DNA from: Chrysomallon squamiferum
Taxonomy: Eukaryota; Mollusca; Gastropoda; Neomphalida; Peltospiridae
DNA: 55,000 nt
Assembly: GCA_012295275.1 (NCBI GenBank)
Contig: CM022668.1
Coordinates: 7,464,318-7,519,317 of the forward strand
Reading direction: 5' to 3'
A program made the translations under genes and the position numbers. This document shows, in pieces, positions 33,546-46,565 of this stretch (position 1 is the first letter of the stretch; the number at the start of each line of letters is the position of its first letter). A model generated the notes under the pieces. The model had not been told where the DNA came from. It did not search any database and worked only from the letters and a program-made list of their open reading frames with translations.

Positions 33546-35170
33546 CTACAACAACAACAAGAGCAAGTTGTTTCATATTTTTTAAATTTTAAACATTTAA
33601 AATTTGTTATGACTTTTTTTTTTCATCCTCAAGATGATGCAAATGAAAGAAAAAGAATAAAAGTTAGAGAAAAGAATTTGTTAATGACATAATATGACAT
33701 AAAAAAACAAGATGTCTTCCAAGTTTTCTGTAACAATCTTAAAAAGAATAGCTTCTCATCAACTGATTTAATTTTTTGATATGTTAATAATAATAATAAT
33801 AATACTCTTTTAAATTATGGACAGAAAACTGAACAAATATCGTTCTCTTTCTAAATAAATTTAATTTTATATAGATATTCAAGCAAATACATTTTCTAAA
33901 TAACCAGTGTTATTTTGTTTAACAACCAATAAAATAAATAAATAAATAAACATATCTTTTCTTAAAAATATGATATTTAATTTGTTTTTAAAATACAAAA
34001 TTTAAAGGCAATACATTGTTTAAAAACTGATTAATTTAAATTAATTTAAATAATATGAGATCTTATTGTTTTTATTTATTACTTAAAGGAGAACAAAAAA
34101 TTTCCTTTTTCTTTATGTAAATTAACTAGTGAAAAAACTATTATGTGCCAAACTCCATGGTTTCTGTTGAAAATTAAAAATTGAAACAGACAGTTTACAC
34201 AACCTGAAAACATATTAAAGCTTCTTTTTAGACAGTATTCCAATATGTTTAGATTGGGAAAAAATGTTTTTATCATCAAGATTATTAACAAAGAGAGAAA
34301 CAGGAAAAATTAGAATATGACATTAAAAAATGAAATAAAGTAAATCAGTAATAATAATAATAATAATAAATAAGTAAATAAATAAATAAATAAATAAATG
34401 ATGTTTATATAATTCATGGCACAGATTAAGAATTTTATGTTGCTTTTAAACAATGTCCTCATTTTTGTATCGTTTCTTTTTCATAATTAACAGAAACAGT
34501 TTTACAAACACAATCATTTACAAATCCATAAACTCAAGCGAGAGAATGGTTTGATTAAAATATCTAGACACTTGATATCAGTACGTATGTGTGAAAGAGT
34601 GAGATGTCTTATTCATAAATATTACAAATACATGAAAATTTACATTAAAAATGTGAAAGAGGACAGTATTGGAATGGGAAAAACAAACATAACAAAACAC
34701 TGTTGTGCAACAATCAAAATAGTGATGTATATATATATTTAAAAAAAGAAATTACTACATTATATAAATGTTTGAATATAAAAGTTGATTGTTTCCATAC
34801 TTATTGCACTAATTTACATAATTTTGAAAAAAAAAAATTAAAATTAAAGAAATAACATGCATTTTAACATTCTGAAAAATAAAAAAAATTTAAATTTTAT
34901 AAATAATAAAATAAAAAAGTAGAAGAAAATTTATCTGTGGTATGAGACCACTTTAGAAATCACATTGCAGCTGATTCTAATTCTGACTGGTAATTGTGTG
35001 AAATAACAAAAATATAAAATAGAGAAATAAATTATTTTCATAACAAATTTAAATAAATAAATAAATAAAATATTAAAACTACCCATATAAACCATAATAA
35101 AGTTTTGGTGTTAATAAAATTGATTTTAAGAAATACTATAATAATAATAAAAAAATAAATAAATAATAAT

Positions 35171-35227
<57 letters not shown>

Positions 35228-35280
35228 GAACTATCCAACCAACAGTATTTCTTAAAAATAATTTTAATAAAATAAAAAAC

Positions 35281-35327
<47 letters not shown>

Positions 35328-35338
35328 AAGAGAGTTAC
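33546..35338 (-). other. PDE1 intron or upstream region
   Basis: AT-rich sequence with small AAT and AAAT arrays (33785-33805, 34350-34400) and a pure (AAT)n at about 35167-35226. A 43-base A run at about 35282-35324 is the longest homopolymer I noticed in the window. The frame at 34551-34742 (+) has no supporting splice signals. Confidence 0.65.
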
Positions 35339-35393
35339 TTCCCTTTTTTCACCATTGACAGTGTGTGTCTGCTCTGCAGAATTCTGTTTATCA
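35339..35393 (-). other. Weak candidate N-terminal PDE1 exon
   Basis: The acceptor gctgtctttag and donor GGGAA/GTAACT frame 55 bases on the minus strand with composition above the background. Two frames are open. One (DKQNSAEQTHTVNGEKRE) reads like protein but leaves phase 0, which does not join exon 33363-33545. The other (INRILQSRHTLSMVKKG) leaves phase 2 and joins to give K-RLCDEDD. Neither resembles the expected PDE1 segment. Confidence 0.25.
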
Positions 35394-36372
35394 CTAAAGA
35401 CAGCAACAACACAAACACATTTTATCACTTTATCTGTGTTTCTGTTATTTTGGTTATCACATACACTTAAGTATTTAAATTTAGTGATATAAAATTAATT
35501 TGTCCATGTAAATTTAAATACTATTATATGTAAAATTAACTTAAAAGAATATTATTTTGATTAGAAATTAAAATAATGTAATTTACATTATTTGTACAAA
35601 TTTACTTATTATTTCTTTTTATAATCTATGTACATATACATAATACAGTTTAAAAAAAAAAAATTAATATTGTTTCATTATTAAATTTGTCAAAAAGATT
35701 TTAATTTTGTAATAGGAATTTGTAATATTTTAACATTAACATAAATATATTTTTAATAATTATTATTAATGTTAATTTTTAATAATCATTGTTATTAGTT
35801 TTGTTTGTGTTAAGTTGTTAGCAGTGCAGTTTGTAAACTTGAGTTAATTTTAAAAAGTAAGTTTGAAAATTCAACAACAAAAAAAATTGTGCTATATTAT
35901 ACTGTTACTTAAACTGTGGATTAATTAATTAGCAATTAATGTATGCAAATAATTCTAAACAAGCAGTGTCAAAAAACCACTAATTAATTTTTAATTATCT
36001 TTTCTAGTTATTAAAGCTTAAGCATTATTTCTAAAATATAAATTCTAAGAAAGTGGGAAAGTTTTAAGGGAATTTAAATCTCAGAATTTGGGAAAAGTAT
36101 TTTTAAAAGGCATTAAAATTAGCATAAAAATTAGTACTCTACAAAATATATTTTGAAAATGGAATGGTTTTAGTAATTTGTTTAAGCTTAAAAGTGCTAT
36201 AGACTACAACAACAATTCTAAGAAAATGGGAATGTTTTTTTAAAATTGGACTTAGGCTTAAACATTTAAGTATTCATTTAAACAAATCTCAAAAGCATTA
36301 TATTAAAAAAATTGGAAAATATTTTATGTAATTATTTTAAGCTGATAATTATAAAGAAAACTATTATAATTA

Positions 36373-36417
<45 letters not shown>

Positions 36418-37008
36418 GTTATTTGAAAAATTAATCAAAAAATTTTACAAGTCATATAAAAATTTGGAATAAAACTTCTAAACATTTACACAAAAATCAT
36501 GGAGAGATGCTTAAGGAATAAATTTAAGCCAACTGGTTAAAGCTTAATGAGTTTTCTAAGAAGCTGGAAAAAGTTTTAGTGAAATATCTATCCTGGACAC
36601 TAAAATAAAATAAGATAATGAAAGCTATCCATAAAATAATAATAAAAAAGCTGTCCTTTTCTGAAATTCCTTGGAATAAAAATGAAATTAAATACTTATC
36701 CTGGAGAAATAATTCATACAGAGAGATAAATTAAATTAAAAAGGTAAATAAAATATCAAATTAATTCAAACAGAATGGGTAACTTTATATTGCTGATAAA
36801 TAATAAAAACATATAGTAAAAGGGAATTGGAAATTAATGTTGTTTTTGTTTTTTTACCTAAAGTTATTATTTGTTCTGAAATATAAAATTGAATGAGAAA
36901 TTAGAGAATTAAAAAGTAATTCTTGTTTTTGTACGTGTAAGCACATAATTTTAAGTTTTGTAGGCCTATATACAGTTTATGTGTTTGTACAAATGCTTCA
37001 ACATATGT

Positions 37009-37063
<55 letters not shown>

Positions 37064-37146
37064 TAATTTTTATTACTAATATTATTATTATATTTGTTAA
37101 ATTTTATTATTATTCATTATTATTATTATTATAATTATAATTATTA

Positions 37147-37178
<32 letters not shown>

Positions 37179-38697
37179 ATTATTATTATTATGATTATTA
37201 TTATTATTATTATTATTACCATTTTTTTAATGAATAATCTGGGAGCAATTTTAAATAAAATATGATGAGATGAGTTTTACTTATAGGAAAGTTTGTTAAT
37301 GATTTATTATTATTAATTCATAAAACTAAATTTATTCTTTTTAATTCACAAACTAAATTTATTCTTTTTAATTCACAAAACAAACTATTCTTTTTACTTC
37401 ATCATTATTCATCTTAATCAGCATTTTAAATAATCATTTCAAGAGATTATTTTTATTTTCCACATCAAAATTATTTTGGAAAATAATCTTGAAAAAGATG
37501 TGACACTCTTTTTTGTTACATGATTTTCTGGTGCAGGAATGTTTTACATCTTAACCTTGACATAGCATGACCACGAACTTGACCTTTGACAGATGACCTT
37601 TAGGGTCATTTGGGTTAATGTTTGTTGAATCTGATTGGTTTGTCCTTTCTGATAATGCCCTAGTTCATATGATTTAAAATAAAAAATAAATAAAAAATAA
37701 ATAAATAAAACATTAAAGAAATTAATTAATTCATTAAAAATAATAATAATATTAATAATAAAATTATAGAATATTATAAATAATAAAAATAAAACTTTTT
37801 AAAAATTAAATTTTGAAAACACACATGATGCATTGTTAATGAAAACACACAAACACAAAATGAAATATGATGCAACAAAAATACAAATTTTTATCAAAGT
37901 TAAATTATGAGAATTTAGATTTATCAGTGCGGACACACAAAACAGACACACAGACATTGGATGCTGTTTGTTTGACAATATGGTGTTGGTTATAATATTA
38001 CATTATGCTGAAGAAATAAAAACAAAAACAAATGGTTAGTAACATTTTAGTAAGGTTTTCTAAAATTTCAAATAATTCCTAAATAGGTGACTGTTAGTGC
38101 TTAAGTATTAATTATCATGCCCTGGCAAAACTCTACAGTAAACTGAATATCAAAGTCCATAAAGACTGAGTATAATTCTTATTAGTATCAAAGTCCTGAA
38201 AATAATGTTGAAAAATAGTTTTTAAAAATTTTAAAAACACAAAAAAACGAAGAATAATTTAACTTATGTAATCAAATGACAATTTCTAATTATTTTAAGT
38301 CAAATTTTAATTTGAAATTAATACAATAGACACAAAAAAGAAAAAAGTTGAATGCTTAAAATTTTAAGATATAGGTCACAGAATATAAATAATAATTGTA
38401 ATAATAATCATAATATTTTTAAAAAACAATAATAAAAAAGTTATAAATAAATAAATAAAATTTAAAAAATAATTAATAATGATTTTTTGTATAATTTTTT
38501 ATACATTTATTATTTTTTTTTTTTATTTTTTATTATTATTATTATTTTTTTAAATATTTTTAGAATAACTTTTTCTGGAGCAACAATTTTTAGAATAACG
38601 TTTGATACACAGTCTACTGAGGGTCCAGGTTAATTTAGTTTGCTGTGCACAGTGCTCTAATGAGTGCAGTGGATGGGTGGGTCGTCACACAACATAC
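35394..38697 (-). other. Probable PDE1 intron or upstream DNA
   Basis: Very AT-rich. It has an A run at about 36379-36408, long ATT arrays at 37012-37220, and three copies of an AAACTAAATTTATTCTTTTT unit at 37322-37390. A TGACCTTTGAC motif is at 37580. No exon was recognised. Confidence 0.6.
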
Positions 38698-38715
38698 CTC
38701 TCCACGGAAGAAGGC
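38698..38715 (-). other. Candidate 18-base microexon
   Basis: On the minus strand, cttacccacctttcag is followed by 18 bases (GCCTTCTTCCGTGGAGAG) and then GTATGTTG. Both splice sites are strong by eye and the length is a multiple of three (AFFRGE in one frame). It lies upstream of PDE1 on the same strand, and might be a regulated insert in the N-terminal region. Without transcripts it is only a candidate. Confidence 0.3.
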
Positions 38716-39174
38716 CTGAAAGGTGGGTAAGAAGACAAACAGAGGTCAAAGGTCAAGAAAACAGTTTTTTTGAGAAGACACAAATAGGAGAAAAACATAC
38801 ATGGCATCAGACATGAAACAGTCTAGAATTGTTCATTTTAAAAAAAAGACAAAACACAGTCTAGTTTCATGATAAGACAATAAAATATTAAATTACACAG
38901 AATAATAATTTAGGAATGTTTACACAACACAATTTTCTTTTATTCCTTTACCTCTGGGGAGGGTTGAACACATAAATAACAGCCCCACCCCAGGAACTTC
39001 CCTGGGTTAAACAGATTACAAAAAATTTAAAATGGTAAATTTTAAGCAGTGTTCATACTGTGCAACTTTTAGTGATATCTTTTAAAATATTAAAATTATA
39101 AAAACCAGTGTTACTTTAAATTATTTTGAAATACAACTACAGTAATTTCCAAAATAATTATTTCTTAATTTCAG

Positions 39175-39242
<68 letters not shown>

Positions 39243-40699
39243 TATATTAATGTTTAACTATTTTTTGTTCTATAAGTTGGACAGTGTGAACATGCCTTTA
39301 TTAATTTATTTGGAATGTGGAAGAGGGAAATACCAGATTTTTACTGATAAAAATATTAAAAACAAATATATTTAATATATAATAATTACAAATATTTAAG
39401 CTGTTCACATTCAGGAGACATTTAAACATTTAACACAAAAGGTAATAATTTGAAGGAAACATTTAAAAATAATGACTTCTTTAAACATTTAAGACAAATG
39501 ATGAAATTACTGTGAAACTAAAAATATAGAACAATTATTCCATTTTCATATGAACACTGATGATAAACACAAACAAACAATTTATATTAACATACACATC
39601 TTTAAACAGTATTTTTAATGAAAATCATGTATTATAAATGTAGTTTTTAAAATGGTAAAAGCTATTTTTTTCAATATTATTTCATTAAATAATAATAATG
39701 GAATATCTACAATGATAATTATGATGATAAAAATCTTAATAATTTCATATATATTTGTGTAAATTAAAATTTGAAAAGAAATTATAACAAATTCTAAAAT
39801 AAATTGCTAAGAAAATAATAATGAATTATAAATCAAGCTGGTACTATAATATACAAAGTTAAAATTTATTAGTTGTTATTTCTTTTTAACTATTGTGTTA
39901 GTTTTTTGTTAAATTTTATATGAAATAATAATTAAAATACAAATTTTATTAATATTTGACTTTCAAAAACACTCACACCAAATAAAAAAAAAAAAAAAAA
40001 AAAAAAAGGTAATAAATGTAATAAATTAGCATTATCTTTTTGTAAATTAATAGACTGAAATATATTTTTACTTTCATCTATTCTTAAAACAATTACATAT
40101 TTTACATACATGTACAATAACATATTCACACACATACACACAGACAAACCATATTATTTTTTTAATCTGCTGATGTAACGTGAATTTTATTACATATGTA
40201 ATATAAGAGATTTATGAGATGTACATATATATGTATGTAATATACATAAATCCTTTGTAGCTAATATAAAAGATTAACCCAATGGCAGATTTCATTTCTC
40301 ATCGTCCATATCCTAAATCATAAAACTGTTGATTAAATATGTACTGGCTGTCTCATTAAAATAATAAAACATTTCTACCTTTTCTATTCAAAATCCTAAA
40401 TTTTAGTAACTTATATTACTAAAAGAAGAACTTAAAAGTTCTGAAACAGTTTTCAGATAATGAAATAGTTGCAATATAAATACTTATTAACAAAGTACAC
40501 TCTATGAAAATAATTCTTGCGAAATCTCCAAAGAAAAATATAAGCTGGATCGGATAATTAATTAAACGTAAACCATTAAAGGGATGTAACTCTAGCATCA
40601 CTAATAAAGAGACATAACATCAAAGAAACGAGATTTATTCACAGAATCAGTTCTGTCTGAAATCTTACTTAAAAATTAATCCAGAACATGACAGAAACA
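38716..40699. other. Unassigned AT-rich DNA upstream of the PDE1 exons
   Basis: This contains a DR1-type AGGTCAAAGGTCA at 38743-38755, (AAT)n at about 39178-39239 and an A run at about 39987-40007. Small open frames at 39932-40147 and 40419-40601 on the minus strand look random. Confidence 0.6.
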
Positions 40700-41060
40700 C
40701 TGTTCAAATTCATCCAACACGGGATAAAACGTAACGAAATCACATCTACTTCAATAAATAAACATGGACCAGTCGTTCAGTGTGACCTAGTTTTTCTCTG
40801 CCTTTCTTCATGATGACGTAGGTCTGTATTACAAAGTATTACTAAGTATTATTATGTATTACAAGAGGATAATAAGTTTGATCACGTTTCAAACATGCCT
40901 GACTGTTTCTGTAACCAAGGTAATTATTAAGTTTCGCATTGCAATGGCCGTCACGTGCGTTCATGATACGCGAAATACCAACGAGTCTCTATAATTGACT
41001 TCCACGTCTGCAGTGTTTGACAAACAGAGAACAATTTCCAACAGTCTGAGGAATTAATTA
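40700..41060 (-). promoter_or_regulatory. Possible promoter or enhancer island
   Basis: The GC content and CpG count are higher than in the surroundings. It contains a CACGTG E-box within GTCACGTGCG (about 40951), TGATGACGTAGG (CRE-like, about 40811), GATCACGTTT and an X-box-like GTAACCAAGGTAAT (40911-40924). It lies upstream of all PDE1 exon candidates, so it could be a minus-strand promoter. A 21-codon ATG frame on the minus strand near 40812 ends early and is not called. Confidence 0.3.
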
Positions 41061-41419
41061 AATATTATTTCTCATTGGTTCAGAGAAATAATGCAGTGGT
41101 TTTAAAATTACCAGAAAATTAAAAAGAAAAAAAAAAGAAGAAGAAGAAAATTAAATTGTAAGTTCTCCAAACTTATCTGACAAAGAGAAATAAAATAGAG
41201 TAATTATATTTTTTTGTGTTTTTAAATTTGTAAACTTATTACGTTTGTCTACGTGAAAGCAAATCCAAGTAAGATAATAAATTACATCAGATACATGGAT
41301 TTTCTCTCATCTTTCATCCACTCTCATATTTTCTGTCATTTGCTTCATTTTCCACCTCTTTTTACCATCACATTTTCATTTCTTTATATTTTATTTTACA
41401 TAATTCAATATTTGTCTGT

Positions 41420-41481
41420 TCGTCTCTCTCTCTCTCTCTCTCTGTCTGTCTGTCTGTCTCTCTCTCACTCTGTCTGTCTGC

Positions 41482-41542
<61 letters not shown>

Positions 41543-41560
41543 CTCTCTCTCTCTCTGCCA
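41420..41560. repeat. (TC)n microsatellite with TGTC interruptions
   Basis: About 140 bases of TC with GTCT blocks. It produces spurious Ser/Leu and Arg/Glu frames on the two strands. Confidence 0.95.
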
Positions 41561-42029
41561 ATATATTAACCTCTTAATAAACCATACTCTCTCAAACATT
41601 CCATTATTTTTACGCTTGTTCACATCAAACTCACACTTAAGCCACGACAGCAGAAACAAAGCCCCATGTTTTATGTCCGTCTCGTGGGAATAACAACTGA
41701 CCACCACTGACCACTGGACATGGATACATCATTACTTTTGCCACGATATGGTCAATCTTTTCACAATCTGACACCTTCGACTGGCTTTCTAATCAAGAGC
41801 AAGCATGCAAACGGTGAATCAAGAAATGGCCAAGAAATAATTCTTTCTGGCAAAAGTCGACTGGTCCAAGCGGTCTGAAGAGAAACCAGTGATAGGAATG
41901 TGTATGGCCTGTCACACTGATAAAGGTCAAATCATAGATGAGTACCAATTAAGAATTTAAGACGATGGCCTACATCGACTTGTTGTTTTCCTCATGTTAG
42001 GGCCTCTCTCTGTTCTATTGATTTGTGTT
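41561..42029. other. Unique sequence of normal complexity
   Basis: About 470 bases of balanced composition without a long open frame or good exon on either strand. A TGACCACCACTGACCACTGG motif at 41698 recurs in inverted form near 49010 and 49095. It may be a conserved noncoding block or an old repeat. Confidence 0.4.
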
Positions 42030-42545
42030 GTTATGGTATTTGAGAGTATTGTTTTGTATTACATTGTTTTGTATTAGATTGTTTTGTATTACATTCTTTT
42101 TGTATTACACACTGTTTTGAGTGTTTTGTTTTTATATTGTATTACACTGTAGTTAATTTTATTATTTGTATTGTATTACATTGTTTTCATATTGATTGGT
42201 TATGAGAATTTTGTTTTTATAACGCTCTTTCGAGAATTTTGTTTTCATGCTGTATTGCACTGATTTGAGAATTTTGTTTCCATGTTATTTATTATACGTT
42301 GTTTTGAGAATTTTGTCTTTATAATGTATTATATTTTGAGAATTTTGTTTTTATATTGTATTATATATATTTTCAGGATTTCGTCTTTATACTGTATTAC
42401 ATTGCTTTGAGATTTTTGTTTTGTTTTTAGAATTTTGGAGGTTTTTTAAAGAATTATTTTACTGTTTTGTTTTGAGAATTTTATTCTTATGTTGGATAAA
42501 TGATTAAAAAAAATTTTTTTATATTTCTGTTTACTGTTTTATGTT
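42030..42545. repeat. Diverged tandem array of ~35-50-base TTTTG-rich units
   Basis: About ten to twelve decayed copies share TTGAGAATTTTGTTTTTATA followed by TGTATTACATTG. No coding function is seen. Confidence 0.75.
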
Positions 42546-42829
42546 TTTAGATTGTTTTGAAAATATAATTTCAATATTGCAATAAACTTTGGATAAAGAA
42601 TTTCCCCCATCATTTTAAGTACATCTTTTTTCTTTTTATATATATATATATGGGTCTGTATTTGTATTCTGTTGTTGAAAAACAATTTTATATTTACAAG
42701 AAAAATCAGATAATACATACTGAACAAATATTATTTTATAAATAATTATTTCAAGCACACACATCTAACAGATGCAGTAAACAATAAACTTTCAATATAC
42801 TGTCAATAAGTACAGACAAACAAAAATAT

Positions 42830-43065
42830 GCACAGACATATATATATATATATATATACCCATATAAATACATAATCTATACCTGTACACATAAACATAC
42901 ACAAAAAACCAACATAAACACATACACAAATACACACACACATACCAACATATAAACACACATACTGACAAAATACATATTCCCTTACAGACAACACATT
43001 CACACACACACACACACACACACATGCACACACACACACACATGCACACGCGCACACAGACACAC
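42830..43065. repeat. Compound TA/CATA/CA microsatellite
   Basis: TA, CATACA and CA tracts in succession. The Cys/Val-rich minus-strand frames here are artefacts. Confidence 0.9.
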
Positions 43066-43753
43066 AGAAAAACAACAGCAGAAGGCTACATGTGTGAAGT
43101 AATGCAGACAAAAAGCACTACGTATTAAGATACTTGTTAACAATCACTCGGATATTTTCAGAAACAGTCTTCACAAGGTGCAGCTGATTTCCTGAAATCT
43201 GTTAATCCCCAGTGAATTAATTCTCAGTTTGTTAGTGAGGAATCATTAGCAAGACGGTTTTTTCCAACACCTGATGTAAATTATGTTCATTTTGTGTACT
43301 CTTCCTGTCTCCGTTTTAGCGCAGAGTTTAATTCTAAAAATCTATGTGGCTTATTAGTCCCGCTTTTTATTATTCTTCTTTTTTTTATCTCTTTTCTTTA
43401 TCTGTTTTCTTCTTTCGCTTTATGATTCTCAGTCTCTCATTCTTTGATCTCATGTCACCTTAACTTTATCTTTAATTACTGAAATACTCTCTCTCTCTCT
43501 CCCACTCTCTCATTATTTGGTTTTATTTCACCTTTTATTATTTTCTTTGTCTTATTCGTTTCAAATTTAAATACCGAATTTCAAGTCAGTTACTCTGGCG
43601 ACCATTCGTTTACTGAAATTCAATTTTCTAACTTGATGCTCTCTCTTTCTCTTTCTTTCTTTATTGCTGAAATTCAATTCTCAAACTTCTCTCTTTCTTG
43701 TTACGTCTTTGAATCTCTTCCTCTTCTTTTTCTCTCTCTTTTTTTCATTTCTG

Positions 43754-43808
<55 letters not shown>

Positions 43809-43995
43809 CCCTTTTATTCTCTGTCACTCTATCTCTATCTTTGTCTTTCTGTCTCTGTCTTTTCTCACTGTTTTGCTCTCTTTTTGTCTATCTATCTATC
43901 TTGTTTTAACTGTCTCTGTTTTGCTACTCTTTTTGTCTATCTATCCATCTTGTTTTAACTGTCTCTTTCTAACTCATTTTGTATCTCTTTCTTAC

Positions 43996-44079
<84 letters not shown>

Positions 44080-44139
44080 TTCATTCTTGTTATCTGTGTT
44101 GTTTTTCTGCATTTTTTGCACCTATCATCCCCAGCCAAC
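43066..44139. repeat. Region dominated by (TC)n arrays
   Basis: TC arrays lie at about 43488-43500, 43757-43804 and 43998-44074, with TCTT-rich sequence between. The long plus-strand frame at 43633-44481 is mostly Ser/Leu encoded by TC repeat and is not accepted as a gene. Confidence 0.85.
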
Positions 44140-44236
44140 ATGCTGATCATTATCCCACCGTACACACCCCATCAATCACCCCCTCAGCCTCAACTTAACT
44201 CTAAGCCAAGTCTAATCACGACAACAAACAGTCTAC

Positions 44237-44299
<63 letters not shown>

Positions 44300-44720
44300 A
44301 TATTCTTCTAGGAACAAGAAAAACATCGAACTTCTTCATCTCCGATATTCAAAAACACCCACCACTGACGCAGAACTCAACCAAACCACATCAACATCGT
44401 GCCAACGGCACACTTACCACCGCAACATCAACTATTAGAAAATCAACATCACCCCACCGGCCCCCTGCTGTTGCTTTTTAATTACTTAGTCATTCCCAGC
44501 GACTGGCTAAGTACGGGTGAGGAGAGTGTGCGAGGTAAGAAACTTTTTCTCCATTATTGCGATGAAATCCTTTTCTGACTGGACCGTTAGTTCGACTTCC
44601 TGCAGGCTTAATGCTAAAGCCTGGCAATTAACAGAATGGATGCAAGTTGGGAATCAAATATCTGGAGCCAAATTTAAAAGCAATGGCTTTTTCATGTGTC
44701 ACTGAGTCGCAGACAGTCTC
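44140..44720. other. Island of higher GC and complexity, split by (CA)n
   Basis: Balanced-composition sequence surrounds a (CA)n tract at about 44238-44297. The plus-strand frame reads MLIIIPPYTPHQSPPQPQLN before the repeat and DILLGTRKTSNFFISDIQ after it, ending at a TAA at 44479-44481. A GAG/GTAAGA donor-like site is at about 44534. It could be an unrecognised exon, a 5' untranslated region or a regulatory element. Nothing identifies a family. Confidence 0.25.
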
Positions 44721-44834
44721 ATCTCGGGCAGGGAAAATATTGCAGACAAAAAAAAAAAAAATATGTAATTTAAGCAGATTGTAATAGCTGGAGTACGAAG
44801 GTTTAATTTGCATGAAAAAATAATAATAGGATAT

Positions 44835-46077
<1,243 letters not shown>

Positions 46078-46565
46078 AACACAGGAAAGATAAGCCTACA
46101 TAAGGACCCATTAAAAACAGGAAAGATAAACAAGGACCCACTAAACACAGGAAAGATAAATTTAAAAGGGATCCACTAAACACAGGAATGGTAAATTTAA
46201 ATAGGGATCCACTAAACACAGGAATGATATATTTAAATAGGGACCCATTAAACACAGGAAAGATGAACCTAAATAGGGACCCACTAAAAACAGGAAAGAT
46301 AAATTTAAATAGGGACCCACTAAACACAGTAAAAATAAATTTAAATAGGGACCCTCTAAACACAGGAAAGATAACCTTAAATAAGGACCCACTAAATACA
46401 GGAAAGATAAATTTAAATAGGGACCCACTAAACACAGGAATGATAAATTTAAATAGGGATCCACTAAACACAGGAAAGATGAACCTAAATAGGGACCCAC
46501 TAAATACTGGAAAGATAATCAAGGACCCATTAAATACAGGAAAGATAAACTTAAATAGGGATGCA
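46078..46565. repeat. 36-base minisatellite, open in three frames
   Basis: Fourteen or so units are ordered GGGACCCACTAAACACAGG, then AAAGATAAATTTAAATA. The ACAGG core falls every 36 bases from 46182 to 46506; two units are about 31-32 bases because AAATTTAAAT-type sequence is missing. Because 36 is a multiple of three, the plus strand stays open as NLNRDPLNTGKI repeats (46188-46571). The minus strand stays open in two frames (IFPVFSGSLFKF and LSFLCLVGPYLN types). Nothing else marks it as a gene. Confidence 0.95.

Noticed and set aside
34140-34200. Acceptor-like sites on the minus strand upstream of PDE1
   Set aside because: Each is followed by a stop within a few codons and has no PDE1-like sequence.
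40740-40812. Minus-strand ATG frame (MKKGREKLGHTERL...) as the PDE1 start
   Set aside because: Ends after 21 codons, with only a poor donor and no resemblance to PDE1 N-termini.
43633-44481. 282-codon open frame rich in Ser and Leu
   Set aside because: Most of it is translated TC microsatellite plus a CA run. It has no splice context or family motif; only the non-repeat end is mentioned, as an island.
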